Shown: positions 44,732 through 55,679 of the stretch, in pieces
Position numbering within the stretch: position 1 is the first letter of the stretch
Layout of the letters: each line of letters begins with the position of its first letter
Source of the DNA: Alviniconcha marisindica
Lineage: Eukaryota; Mollusca; Gastropoda; Provannidae
Assembly (NCBI GenBank): GCA_018857735.1
Contig: JABMCL010002225.1
Location: 956,501-1,020,500, forward strand
DNA length: 64,000 nt
Direction of reading: 5' to 3'
Notes under the pieces: model-generated
Told to the model about the DNA's origin: nothing
Seen by the model: the letters and a program-made list of their open reading frames with translations, nothing else
Database searches by the model: none
Position numbers and translations under genes: made by a program

Positions 44732-45737
44732 AGCACAGAGCATATTCAGTCTCTGCTGACTCTTCCCACCCACTGTACGATTAATTCAAACTGTTTCCAT
44801 CTGCTCGCTGTTTTAGAACAATGAAATATGTGAGGAACAAGCTCAAGTTTTATCCCCAGTGCAGTCCACAAACACAACATGAACTGGTTGTAAACTGAAT
44901 TCTGTCTGTGCACTGTGTGCATGTGTATGTGTGCGCACATATGTGTATTATGTGTGCGTGCATGCGTGTGTGTGTGTGTAATGTTGTTAAATACTTGCTG
45001 GTGGTCTTACACTAAGCATAGCATTTAAAAATAGTTTTAATTATTTATTTATTCATTCTGGTGTGGGGGTGGGGGGGGGGGGGGGGGGGTTCTTGTGTTT
45101 TGTTGGAAAATCTTTTAATGGTGATATTAGTATAATTATAAATAATGTACTCACAAGAAAGAGAGCGGAGCATGTGGGAGAGAGAGAGTGTGTGTGTGTA
45201 CATGCACAAATGTGTTTGAGAGAGACAGGGGAGAGTGTGAGTCAGCTGGAGAGGGTTAGGGTGGCTCAATATAAAAGAATACATGGGCTGTGTGCTTGTG
45301 AGGGTGTGTTTTTGTGTTAAAACTTTTTGATTTTTGACCCCTTAGCTTGTTACTCTGTATACAATCTTTTACTAGTTTTAGGCTAATGTTTGGTCTAATA
45401 ACTAGTTTTGGTCTGCTTTGTGTGTGTGTGGAGGAGGAGGGGGGGGGGGGGGGGAGTATGGATGTGTGTGTGAATGTGAAAGGACAGGATGAAGTAATGA
45501 AGTGATAATTACATATATGCCTTTTACATGTCAATCATGTGTGTGTGATACTGTCTACAGCACATTTCCATAAGCAATATATATATTCTATTTAAATAAT
45601 GCTTGTGATTTTAGTACATTATTGTGCACACTTAGACTGCGAATCTTTTATGCTTATTGATTTTATTTCTTTGTGTGTTTGTTATTCATGTGTGGCACAC
45701 ACTTTTTCCTTTGAGTGAAATAAAGTACTTGACTTGA
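44732..45737 (+). mobile_element. About 1-kb insertion splitting a SINE; LINE-like 3' end
   Basis: It is bounded by TGACT at about 44726-44730 and 45731-45735, a possible 5-bp target duplication. Its right end reads TTCCTTTGAGTGAAATAAAG then TACT, a typical LINE 3' terminus. Inside lie G tracts at 45071-45089 and 45439-45454 and TG-rich DNA. No RT motif is left. The extent is inferred from the break in the SINE. Confidence 0.5.
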
Positions 45738-46110
45738 TTTCAGTATCCATTTCACCCCCATGTCACCACAGTAGCATGTAAAATATCCCAGTCTTTCTGC
45801 CAAAAGTGCAGGTGGCAGGTTATAGCTAAACACACATGCAGCCCACATGTTGCTTGGAATAAAATGACACTATAAACTGGTGAACAGTTATATGGTGTAC
45901 ACATAACATGCACTGAAATAGCAGCAGTTTCATGTAGAACCAGCAATGTAACAACTAAATAGTGCTGTCAGTACACCACTTCAGTGAACATTAAAAAACA
46001 TGATATAAAAGGGTACAGTCAATCACTCAGACTCACATGCAACATGAGTGCAGTGAGTGCTTGAGAACAGAGAATAACATTATATAAAAGCGTTCAGTAA
46101 TAATGATAAT
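45738..46110 (+). mobile_element. tRNA-derived SINE-A, 3' part, ending next to an exon
   Basis: TTTCAGTATCCATTTCACCC, CACAGTAGCATGTAAAATAT, AAGTGCAGGTGGCAGGTTAT and the terminal AACATTATATAAAAGCGTTC match the SINE at 13651-14582. The tail ends about 16 bp before the acceptor of exon i (46127), so the polypyrimidine tract abuts the SINE. Confidence 0.85.
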
Positions 46111-46126
46111 TATGTTTGTTCTGCAG

Positions 46127-46238
46127 AGACCCACCGTACACAGACAGAGTGGGAAGACAGCTTCACACTGAAGATGTTCCTCTTCCAGTTCGTCAACCAT
46201 TACTCCTCACTTTTCTACATTGGCTTCTTCAAGGGAAA
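46127..46238 (+). CDS. ANO: Anoctamin exon i: TM5
   Basis: The exon is 112 bp, phase 1 to phase 2, acceptor TTTGTTCTGCAG and donor GTATGA. It encodes [37 protein letters not shown]. '[35 protein letters not shown]' is one of the most conserved stretches in the family and forms TM5, part of the substrate groove. Confidence 0.97.
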
Positions 46239-46439
46239 GTATGACTTGCAACTCCTATATTTGGTAGGAATTAATTAGGAAGTAACTCAGTATCCCAGGT
46301 TGGGGTGCGGGCAAAGTACACTACACTGTCTGCATGTACATTTTCTGTCTACACTAAAGTTGACATTCATATCAGCTGTTTTATTTTATATGGGGAGCAA
46401 TGTGAAAAAATGTCCATAAACCACAACAAATAGTGCAGA

Positions 46440-46760
46440 TTACAGCAACAAGAGACAGGGCAGAAATAGTGCCAATATTTTATGGTAACAAGATTCAGAG
46501 TATTTGTTATGAAAGACAGAGTGTATATAACATCAATGGTTCACAGTATGTAACAAGAGACAGCACAGAAATTACACAATTAGTATAGAGTAACAAGAGA
46601 CAAAGCAGAATTAATGCCAGTGTTTTATAGCATCAAAAGACAACACAAAAATCACCACATTTTGTAGTTGAAAGAGACAAAGTGGTAGTTCCAGTGTTAG
46701 TATTAAAGACTGGATAGAGTTATAAACACCAATGTTTGATGGTTAACAGATATTTGATAT
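46440..46760 (+). repeat. Degenerate tandem repeat, units of roughly 55-60 bp
   Basis: (A/G)CAACAAGAGACAG(G/C)(G/A)CAGAAA occurs at about 46445, 46548 and 46598 (as AACAAGAGACAAAGCAGAAT), with weaker copies between and after. It is diverged; the unit length is approximate. Confidence 0.55.
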
Positions 46761-46874
46761 AAGAAAGTGTGTTTTTTTAAAGCAAAAAAAACTATTACAT
46801 GCAGGCTTTCAAGAGCAGGCTAGACTCCACTGTGACAGATAAATCTGTTCAAACGTCAGATCAGAACAATGTAT

Positions 46875-46877
<3 letters not shown>

Positions 46878-46912
<35 letters not shown>

Positions 46913-47088
46913 ATGTGTGTATGTGTGTGTGTAAATTACTAGTTTGTTTATTCTGTAACTTTTGTATTTTCAATAACTGTTCTTTGAGTTTTAAAATATA
47001 CAATATGTGTTATTGTGTACTGTGATGTGGTTAATGTTCAGCCACGTTTTAATTTCTCTCATGAGATAATAAAGTAATCTTGAATCTC
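46878..47088 (+). mobile_element. LINE 3' end (CR1/L2-like) with (TG)n upstream
   Basis: From about 46940, AACTTTTGTATTTTCAATAA leads to GTGATGTGGTTAATGTTCAG and CCACGTTTTAATTTCTCTCA, then TGAGATAATAAAGTAATCTT. It is the + strand counterpart of 6203-6305. A (TG)n run is at 46878-46912. Confidence 0.7.
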
Positions 47089-47269
47089 GGGCAAGATGGG
47101 AAATTTCTTCACAAAGTTTTGCCAACCACACAGTGACCTCAGTGTTGAAAGTTAGGTTAGAATAGCTTAGGCTGGCTAAGATGAGATTAAGGGTTTTAGC
47201 CTAAGTAAATCTGATCACCATATCATATCATAATAAGTCAATAAAAACTTGCAATAAGCAATGCTTATG

Positions 47270-47760
47270 CTTGGTGGTTGACAGATGCTGGATAGCTCTT
47301 TTGAGTCAAGAGGGGCTGGCCAGAGCTAATGCCAATGCTAGGTTGACAAAATGGTTCCTAGAAATGAAAAGTCATCAGGGACTGTGTTATATGCAGTTCT
47401 CATGCTTGCTAGCTGAGGAGTCTGTGTGGACAGGGTGGAGTTACTGGGGACATGGTAGACCTGGTGCCTTTGGGTCTGTGTGGGTAGGGTAAAGCCAGTG
47501 CTTCAGTAGAGCTGCGGACCGGTATGCTCTGGTCTTTAGGTTATTATGCCTGGGTGGACAGAAGACACTGTTATGCTCACCCTGAAACCTTTAGGCCAGT
47601 GGTGGGCATTTGCATAGCAGCTACTACAAGAGGCCTCTTGCTATCAGACATGGTTCTTTTGAGTCCTTGACTGTTGGACATGGCTGCTGACCTGTTCTTA
47701 GATATGTCATTGTGCTTGTGTGACCTAGTTTGTTAAAGGGCTCCTAGGCCCTATGCTGTG
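47270..47760 (+). repeat. Degenerate relatives of the 33-37-bp minisatellite
   Basis: GGTCTGTGTGGGTAGGGTAA and AGCCAGTGCTTCAGTAGAGC (47470-47510), with GGGCTGGCCAGAGCTAATGC earlier, resemble the minisatellite unit at 48160-48715. No open gene is supported. Confidence 0.45.
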
Positions 47761-48159
47761 AAAGTTAATTGGTTGTGACTATTTTTAATGAATTAATAAA
47801 AAATTAAAAAAGTATATGTGGAGCTTTTCTGTTTAGATTCAAAAATAACTTCTTTTGTTCAAACTGATGCCATAATAGTTAATAAGAGAGGCAACTCCTT
47901 TTGTTTGAATTAAGCCTAGTTCAGTTTATATGGTGTATAAAGAAGAACTTGTTCTTAGTTGTAGAGAAAAAAAAAAAAATCCTGCAAAATGAGGAGAAAC
48001 TACACGATTGAGTCAACTTTTGGTTTAATACATTTTGCAACATTCTGCCCAAGATTTGTGTTTTGTCAGTTGTGAGAATTAGTCACATAATAAGCACTAT
48101 ACTCAAAGTCCAAATTCAACACTGAAAATGAGACTGTGTTGTGAAGGGTTGGCAGCACT

Positions 48160-48715
48160 GCCTTGGGGCCTGTGGGGATAGGGTAGAGATAGCCTGCCTT
48201 AGGAAGTGCCTTGGAGTTTGTGGATTTGAGGTAGCGCCAGTGCCTTGAAGTTTGTTGGGACATAGAGCCAATGCCTTTGGGTCTGTGGCAACATAGTAGG
48301 ACCAGTGGCTTGAGGTTTGTGGGGACATAGTAGGGCGAATGCCTTGAGGTTTTGTGGGAAATAGAGCCAGTGGCTTGAGGTTTGTGAGAACATAGTAGAA
48401 CCAATGCCTTTAGGTCTGGGGGGACAGAGTAGAACCAATGCCTTTAGGTCTGGGGGGGGCAGAGTAGAACCAATGCCTTTAGGTCTGGGGGGGACAGAGT
48501 AGAACCAATGCCTTTAGGTCTGGGGGGGTCAGAGTAGAACCGCGCAATGCCTTTAGGTCTGTTGGGGCAGAGTAAAGCCTTTGCCTTGAGGTCGGGGGGG
48601 GGGGGGGGGGGGCAGAGTAAAGCCATTGCCTTGAGGTCTGGGGGGTGGGGTGGGGGGGGCAGAGTAAAGCCATTGCCTTGAGGTCTGTGGGTACATAGCA
48701 GAGCCAGTTCAGGTA
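48160..48715 (+). repeat. Minisatellite, 33-37-bp unit, about 15 copies
   Basis: The unit is approximately GGTCTGTGGGGACAGAGTAG then A(A/G)CCAATGCCTTTA. Copies between 48405 and 48560 are nearly identical, while outer copies are diverged. A 19-base G tract at 48594-48612 seems to be an expansion of the GGTCTGGGGGG part. Frames of P-x-R/T-S/P-x-G repeats on the minus strand arise from it and are not evidence of a gene. Confidence 0.92.
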
Positions 48716-49069
48716 TGTGAATAGACAATTTCAGGAATTAGGAAAAAATGTATTGGCAGTTATCTTAACTGTGACAGTATTGCACCACATTATGGGGTGG
48801 ACAAAGCAGCATTCTCTCCTTTTTGAATATTATGCTTACAAGAATGGAGGTGGTAGGCAAACATTTTTAAAATCATCACTCTTGCAAGCATGTGTGTGTG
48901 TGCTTGCATGCATTCACACATAAGCATTCATGTTTGTGCACATCATTGTGTGTGTGTTCAACTGTTGACATTTTGGACTCCGTATCTTTGTCTTAGAAAC
49001 ATGGTCAATGTTCATCACAATCCATGTAATTTTTAAGACGTTATTTTCAATGATATATTTGCTATTTCG

Positions 49070-50560
49070 AGATTCAGACACCCCCCTCCCTCTCTGTATT
49101 CATTCTTGTGGCACAGCATGCAGGCATGGTCTCTCACATTTGTACGTGGTTAGGTCCACAGTGATACCACTAGTATGCCAGTACCTCTGAATAAGGACAC
49201 CTAGTCATGAATCATAGGATCCAAAAGGGAAGAGAAACTGCAAAAATATAATAACAGTTAGCAGCAGTTGCAAACCATAATGTTGGACTAAGAAGGCAAG
49301 TAATAGTGAGCATTGTGTTATTCCTCTATCTAGTATTCAACATAAAAAGTTAAGGCATGACATGACACAGACATACTCGATAATCATCATCATTACTGGT
49401 AGAAGCTTTAACAAAGACAGGTGAGGTAGGTGAACAAAGTCATTTGAGGGAATTTAACATCCTGTCAACTGCCTAGGGTCATCCTAGGATGAAGCACACA
49501 TTCAAAATTATTTTACCCCAGTTCATAATACAAGTCACTAAATCACACAAGTTAGTGTAACACTGAATCTGTGGAACAAATCAAAACCAAACGGAGAATG
49601 AAGGGAGGAATCTTTTATCTTTTGCAAATTGCAAATGGACAACAGAATAATACAGGTAGCTAAGGCTGGTTCTGTAATTTTATATCTGTATTTTGCAGTA
49701 CCACTATAAAACTTGGGTTGCCTGCCTTCATTAATATGGTGCCAGTTTGAGCACACACAAAAAAGACAACATGTCTTACAATGTATGGTACATTTAACAC
49801 TGTAGTGATTTTATTGTTATTTTGGGATTAGTGGTGTGATTGTGTATTTGTGTGTCACTGATGTAATCTAACCTGTGTAGTCCTCTACTTCTCTTTAGGT
49901 TTGGAAGAATCTGTACAAAATCAGTGTAAGGTAACTGTTGGTTCTAAGACAGAAGTGATGCAAAAATTGCATGGCTCAGTGTGTATATCCTGTTGCAAAC
50001 ATCATAGGACCTCAAACAGAGAGTGATTCAAACTTTTTCATAGGGTCATGTTTTTAGTCAGTCAAAAACAGCAGGTAACTAGGCAAGTTCTAGGATGCAC
50101 ATTTGTGTGTTAATGGGAGCCCAGTGCATGCAGAAATGTTCACCCGATGAAAAGCCTGAAGATACAGTTACATACAAGCAACAGACCCACTGTGAAAAAT
50201 ACTTTCAAGCAAATCACAGAACAAATTCCATGTACACAGGAGTGACAACATTTCGGCAAGTAGCAAGATGACTAAGTGTTGAAAAACACAGCTTTCAGCA
50301 GAGTCACAATGTAACTGTGGTAGATTTAGGTGTTGGCACATTTTGTTTTTTGTAGATAATTATTACTAACAGCAGTTGGGGTGAACAGGGTTTCTTTCCC
50401 TCCTTTTTGATGTTGTTGTAAAATGCTCTTCACTCATCCTACACTTTACCTGGCCAACTCTTGCTTGTCCTACTAAATCCTTATTAACTTGTTGACTGAG
50501 ATGCAGTGCTCCAGTGCATTTACTGCATACTCTTTCTGGCTTTTCTAAATATCATCTGTT
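49070..50560 (+). repeat. Unclassified long dispersed repeat, homologous to 21060-21880
   Basis: The outer blocks (49070-49170 and 50090-50560) match 21060-21180 and 21415-21880. The interval between them is longer here by about 0.7 kb and contains a reversed SINE-tail fragment at 49437-49500 (ACATCCTGTCAACTGCC). Confidence 0.6.
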
Positions 50561-50794
50561 GCACACCCATGGGAGTGTATATATATATGCCCCTAGGTTA
50601 TTGAGGCTTAGAAGTAAACATTTTAAATTGGAAATTGTTTGTCAGCTAGATTTAGTCTCAGGAAAGGTCAGGGGTTTGTGGTCTTGGTGCACCTGGTAGC
50701 ATGTCTCAATAAGTACAGTAGCCTCAGAATCAACTTTATTTCTGGGCATGCACAGTGTGGTAACTTTCTTGAGCAACCACTGTGAAACAAATAG

Positions 50795-51110
50795 CAGTGC
50801 TGTGGGAACAGGGTAGGTAAGAGCCAATGCCTCAGGGGTTTGTGAGACAGAGTAGAGTCAGTGCCTCAGGGTATTTTGAAACAGGGTAGATGGTGTACTG
50901 TTTTGGGGTTGGGGGACAGCCAATGCCTTGGGGTTTCTGGAAATTGAGTAGAGGCAAGGCTTTTGAGTCTGTTGGGACAGGGTAGAGCCAATGGCTTGGG
51001 GTTTGTGGGATAGAGCAGAGCCTATGCCATGGGGTCTGTGGGGACAGTGTAGATGGAATGCTTTGGGGTTTGTGGGTACAGGGTAGAGTGAGCACCAATG
51101 CCATGACATA
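50795..51110 (+). repeat. Second minisatellite locus with the same 33-37-bp unit
   Basis: GGGGTTTGTGGGATAGAGCA, GAGCCTATGCCATGGGGTCT, GTGGGGACAGTGTAGATGGA and similar repeat about eight times. It is more diverged than the locus at 48160-48715, from which it lies 2.1 kb away. Confidence 0.85.
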
Positions 51111-51322
51111 TATGGAGTCACCAATTGACTGCTTGCCTTTATCCAAAAGGCTCTGCCTCCTTACCGTGCAATGCAACTTTATTGTCTCTGTGGGGACAGT
51201 CAGAGTTTGCTACATATATAAAATTCTCTTTTAAAAGTCATCCATTGTGCTGGTTGAACAGAGTTTACTGCTATAAAGAATAAATTTCACACAGTCAAGT
51301 TTAAAAATGAATTTTGTTCCAG

Positions 51323-51380
51323 GTTCATTGGTCGCCCAGGAAACTACAACCGTGAGATCAACGATGCTCGACAAGAAGAG
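51323..51380 (+). CDS. ANO: Anoctamin exon j: TM5-TM6 linker
   Basis: The exon is 58 bp, phase 2 to phase 0, acceptor TTTTGTTCCAG and donor GTGAGC. With the carried AA it encodes (K)FIGRPGNYNREINDARQEE. '(R/K)FxGxPGxYxxxxxxxRxEE' followed by C is the standard linker before TM6. Confidence 0.95.
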
Positions 51381-52000
51381 GTGAGCAATGTGTAAAAATT
51401 ACAGTTTGCAAAGTTTTTCAGCAGAGTTAAGAAATTATTGACTCTCATAAAAAAATGTCTCTGGTCCTTAATGATTAAAGTGTCAAAATCTTTGACATTG
51501 CAATTTTCTCAAACACTGTAAAATGTGATCAGTGTTGATCTTTGCATAATGGTTGTGTAAAGCTGAGCGTTAGCTTCATGAATGTTTGACTGTTTGACAC
51601 ACAGTCAGAAATTTGTGAAGTTAATGAATGTAGATGATTTAAAAAAAAAGAGTCTGCAAGTATATATATCAGGATGGCAAATGAACAACCACAATTTAAG
51701 ACATACAACACAAGCATGGATGAAGCAAACAAATGCAAGTGAGTTTTTGTTTGTATTTGAGTATAAAAAGTCACAGAATTCTTTGCATGAAACAACATAC
51801 ACATGCCCAGGTTCCTTTCCTTTAAAAACTATATATCAGACTAGTTACAGTTAGGGATATCTGTTCAGCAGCGCACATGTGTACAAAACAAAACAAAGTT
51901 GCTAACAATGTATAACTATAACACCTAAAATAATAATCTATGTTTTATCTAGCATAATAATCTATGTTTTATCTGTTTCATAGTAGTAATTCCAGCCATG
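51381..52000. other. Intron sequence, nothing recognised
   Basis: AT-rich DNA with no supported feature. A short direct duplication TAATAATCTATGTTTTATCT occurs at about 51931 and 51956. Confidence 0.5.
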
Positions 52001-52009
52001 TATCAAGAT

Positions 52010-52281
52010 TGAACAACCCTTGCCCAAAAATATTCCAAGTCCTGAGATCTTGGAATATTTTCTGAGTCTTGAGAGCTCCGAAAATAGTTCTTTGAGGTTG
52101 TAAAATGTTTGAAGTTCTGAAATGGCAGAAAATCCTGAGATCTCAAAAGATATTCTAAGTTCCAAAGTGGTGAGAAAAAAAGTCCTGAGATCTTAAAAAA
52201 CATTCTGTTTCAGCAGGCCTGAGTTCCCAAACATCAATAAATATTCTGCGTTCTTCAAGATTGAAAAATATTCTTTTAAAG

Positions 52282-52345
<64 letters not shown>

Positions 52346-52460
52346 AAAGGTCAAAAAAAAATGAGATCTTGAAAAATATTTGATGTCCCAGCAGGTCCGA
52401 GTTCTGAAATGCCTCAAAATATTCAAAGTCATTAGACCTTGAAAAGCATTGTGAGTTCTT
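52010..52460 (+). repeat. Degenerate minisatellite with an internal (TA)n
   Basis: Recurring pieces are CCTGAGATCTT(G/A)(G/A)AA, (A/T)ATATTCT(G/A)AGT, CAGCAGG(C/T)C(T/C)GAGTTC and TTGAAAAATATT. A (TA)n run of about 58 bases occupies 52283-52340. The same motif returns at 52723-52765 (TTCTGAGATATTCTGTCTCA), after a SINE, so the SINE was inserted into this repeat. Confidence 0.7.
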
Positions 52461-52465
52461 CATTG

Positions 52466-52722
52466 TCCATTATGTGGGTAAGGCGCAGGAGCTGCCACAT
52501 GTGTCTGAACAGTGGTATATCTGCCAGTATTGGGTATTTTTAACATGCGCACAGATGTTGATGCATGTGATTGCACACAGGGGCTGTACAGACACAGTAA
52601 GAGAGTCTGCACTGAAAGTTGACACTGGGAGAAAAATACCTTGTGACACCTGCCACTCAAACCCATGTCAGTATTGCGCCTGCTTTTTAGTCAGACGCTC
52701 TACCAACTGAGCTATTTCTACG
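52466..52722 (-). mobile_element. tRNA-derived SINE (second family, 'SINE-C')
   Basis: On the minus strand it begins AGAAATAGCTCAGTTGGTAG then AGCGTCTGACTAAAAAGCAG, a clear A box and anticodon arm. A decayed B box follows (GGGTTTGAGTG), then a non-tRNA body to about 52466. It lacks an acceptor stem closing and is not a functional tRNA gene. The head differs from SINE-A. Confidence 0.85.
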
Positions 52723-52782
52723 TTCTGAGATATTCTGTCTCAGCAGGTCTGAAAAATAAACTGAGCAGCACTGTCTAACTCC

Positions 52783-53215
52783 CATCTCGAAATAGTCTAA
52801 GCCATCATGTGCAACCTTTTCTTCAAGTTCTTCATTGGTTACCAGTCCAAGCCAGAATAGACCACAAACTGTCAACAGTCACAACTTCTTTTCTGATTTG
52901 TACCATGCATGTCACTCTGACAATCTCACTGTGTACACTCCTTCCAGGCAGCTTCATTTTTCTGCAGATGCATAAATTCTTTATTTCCCCTTTGTAAGAA
53001 CTAAAGCCTTTGACCGATGCTCTTTTTCTTCCTCTGCTGCAGAGCAATGGAATTCTCCCTTCTGACATAAATGTTATGTCACTTTCAGTTCTCCCATGCC
53101 ATGACACTTCTACAAACAATACCACAACTGATTTGAAATGTTCTCTTTGTGATATTAGTGATATTGCCATTTCTGTGAACATTTTAGCTAATAATTATAG
53201 TAATAATGGTAATAT
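52783..53215 (+). mobile_element. LINE RT C-terminal fragment (CR1/L2-like)
   Basis: CAACCTTTTCTTCAAGTTCT encodes QPFLQVLHWLPVQARIDHKL then STVTTSF, a hallmark of CR1/L2 C-termini. A shifted frame follows with TKAFDRCSFSSSAAEQWNSP. The rest decays up to about 53215. 'LHWLPVxARIDxKL' is diagnostic. Confidence 0.85.
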
Positions 53216-53401
53216 TTAAAACATGTGAGCCTCTAAGATAAAAAAGAAAGAAATAGAACTTGGCACACTGTACAGAATTAAGATATAAACTACACGCATG
53301 TTGAGACACTTCAGGCTGAAAATGACAAATTACTACAGGCAATTCAAATCACAAGAAGACCTACATTATGTACATGCACACGGGGAGGAGGGGGGGAGAA
53401 T

Positions 53402-54110
53402 ATTGTCAAGAATGAGAACTCGTCTTGACTTTGTTTATTATATTTAACTGAATTAAGTGTAATGATTAAAAATTTCATGGTCGTAATTAGTATGCATGTC
53501 TAGTAAATTACTTCTTGTTCTAAACTGAGTGTGACCAACATTGGTCTGTGAAAACTGCAGTGTTGTTGGCAGAGACATGACAAGTGAAATTCTTGTGCTG
53601 GAAAATCCATGAGAAACATATTTTTGCAAGCTCAGCCTGCATTGTTGAAAGGACAGTCTGCTGGATAAGCAAAATAATGTTGGCTAATCAATGCCTTGTT
53701 GGCTGTTTGTGTTTTGTAGCCAGGCAATCAGAGATGATTAGGGATACAGCAGGAAAGCACCTGATGTGAGTCAAAGAGTTGACATGTAAGCAGAACTGAA
53801 AATCCAACAGGAGGGTGTCATCATGCTTCAGGAACTCCAGCCTTTCTAACCACTCGACAGAATGGGCAAATTTAGTCAGCATGCCTTCTTTTAAAAAATA
53901 AATTATGTAGCTTAAAGTCAGTTTGGGTACATATGTAATGCTGATGTGGTGTTTCACCCTGGAGTGTGGAAGACAGTAACATTTGCAAGATAAGGTGTTG
54001 GCTACCAGTGCAGTTGTGTGCTTCAGTTTTAGGAGCTTCGTAGGATGAGCATTCATGGAAGGGGCTTCCTCCACATGTGTTGCTTATATTTTCCCCCTCT
54101 CCTTTGAGTA
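53402..54110 (+). repeat. Unclassified dispersed repeat, second copy of 40705-41290
   Basis: This is the longer copy; relative to the first it has about 110 extra bases at 53530-53640 (around GGCAGAGACATGACAAGTGA). It starts TGTCAAGAATGAGAACTCGT and ends near TATTTTCCCCCTCTCC. Confidence 0.7.
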
Positions 54111-54119
54111 GGAGTTAGC

Positions 54120-55270
54120 AGCTTTCTGCAGCCTACACAAAGAAGTGACAAGTCTTCAGTGTGTGTAGTTTCTGTATGATGCTGGAATGTAGCTAGGCCT
54201 TGAAGGTCATGCGCCATGACAGCCTGCCGTTTGAGGTGGGTGGAGACAGTGGGTGAGCTAGCTCACTCTTCATCAGGCTCTGTTGTAGTTATTTCGTGTG
54301 ATATTGTCTCATACTAACATTAGGCTGTCCAAAGTGATTTTGTAAATCAATAGTTGACTATCAGGCTTTATATATTTGCATCAATCTTTTACATCTGATT
54401 TCAGTGATACCCATTTTATGTTGATCGCTTGAGTAGTTCCAAAGCTATGATTTTTTTAATATTTAATATTTTGCCCCAGTTTGCCCACAAAATGCAAATT
54501 AGAGAAATCCTGAGATTTAAGGTCCCATCTGGAAGCTATTTTGCATATAACCTGTCTAATATTTAGGAATCTCATTCTCCACAGTACAAATAATAGGCCC
54601 AATTTTTTGTAGACCTTCATTTTGATTATTCTTCCAGATATTTCACATCAAACTTGCTAAATTCATAAAAAATGCCATCCATCAATCTTAAAAATGGTAG
54701 AAAAATTGTAACTCCTCTTCTACTTGTCCTATCACCTTACTTTTTGTACCAAAATAACCACAGTTAAGAACTCTACATGATGCCATACCTTTCTGATTGA
54801 TCACAGAGAAAATTTAAAAGTCAAATTTTTTCAGGCTGACCTTGCATCACCTTACAGGCCCCGTTTCAAGGGCATATATGTGGAAACGATGTTCCCAAAA
54901 TCCTCTGTCTCCAACATCCTGGAATTGTTGCTAACTGGATTGACTTCAAACCCCCATTTCAAAACAAAGTGCACAGCAGTCTTGGCTACGTCTTCTTTTT
55001 GCAGCCGTTTACCTAATATATACAAAACGAATAAACCCAAAATTTGCAACAGAAAGTGAGTGTAATCATATATGACTTAGTGCCAAAAGTTGTGCAAGAA
55101 AAGAGGACACAGGTACTAGAAAGTAAAGTTGACAGGATGTGAGTGAGTAATGCATTTTTTGAATGAACACGTGAAGTCATCCACCAGTGAAGGGCTGCTC
55201 TTCATTCCTGAGAAATTTGACTGAGTGTGATTTGTGACAGTATCTTAGAGAATTGTACTTAATTTGTGTA
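54120..55270. other. Intron sequence, nothing recognised
   Basis: AT-rich DNA with no supported exon, repeat border or RNA gene. Confidence 0.5.
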
Positions 55271-55278
55271 TCTTACAG

Positions 55279-55376
55279 TGTGACCCATCTGGATGCCTGA
55301 TAGAATTGCTGATTCAGTTGACAATCATCATGGTTGGCAAGCAGGCTTTCAACAATTCAAAGGAACTCTTCATCCC
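55279..55376 (+). CDS. ANO: Anoctamin exon k: TM6 start with calcium-ligand motif
   Basis: The exon is 98 bp, phase 0 to phase 2, acceptor GTATCTTACAG and donor GTGAGT. It encodes [33 protein letters not shown]. The NNxxE stretch lines up with N650 and E654 of ANO1, which bind the regulatory calcium together with acidic residues of TM7 and TM8. Both are kept here, so calcium control is plausible. The remaining ligands lie beyond the window. Confidence 0.96.
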
Positions 55377-55629
55377 GTGAGTAACTTCATATCTCACCAT
55401 CAGTGTATCATTCCACCTCTGTCCATCGTTTGTGGAAATCTGTTATTATCAAAACAGGTTTTGTACTACTCTTCAGTCTGCGCCAGTAAATGGTCTGCCT
55501 GTTCAAATGAATCCCATTGAGTTTGTTGTAATAAAGGTGTCATTGTTGTGTGTTTTTTGTTTTTGTTTTTTGTGGTTTTTGTTTTGTTTTTTGGAATCAC
55601 TCTGTCCATCTGGGGGTTTTTGTGGGTTT

Positions 55630-55635
<6 letters not shown>

Positions 55636-55667
<32 letters not shown>
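55636..55667. repeat. (TG)n microsatellite
   Basis: About 30 bases of TG after a T/G-rich low-complexity stretch from 55545. Confidence 0.9.
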
Positions 55668-55669
<2 letters not shown>

Positions 55670-55679
55670 TATGCAACCT

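Larger units (their letters stand above)
1524..55376 (+). other. ANO: Anoctamin (TMEM16) gene, internal exons 1-11 of the visible part
   Basis: Anoctamins are dimeric ten-helix membrane proteins that act as calcium-activated chloride channels or lipid scramblases. Eleven exons are visible: 1524-1588, 2256-2390, 8486-8652, 12986-13065, 16075-16137, 27917-27991, 30450-30614, 37764-37800, 46127-46238, 51323-51380 and 55279-55376. Outgoing phases 2,2,1,0,0,0,0,1,2,0,2 are mutually compatible, so no exon is missing between them. They total 1055 bp, about 351 residues of a protein that usually has 850-1000. The product runs from just before TM1 to the start of TM6. The ending [20 protein letters not shown] followed by [10 protein letters not shown] resembles the ANO5/6/7-like members more than ANO1/2 or ANO3/4 as I remember them, but I cannot assign an orthologue. 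Start codon, promoter, TM7-TM10 and poly(A) site are outside the window. Confidence 0.95.

Noticed and set aside
48199..48728. Proline-rich repetitive open frames on the minus strand (P-x-R-P-K-G repeats)
   Set aside because: They arise from the 33-37-bp minisatellite on the opposite strand. Unit lengths are not constant multiples of three and there is no start or splice context.
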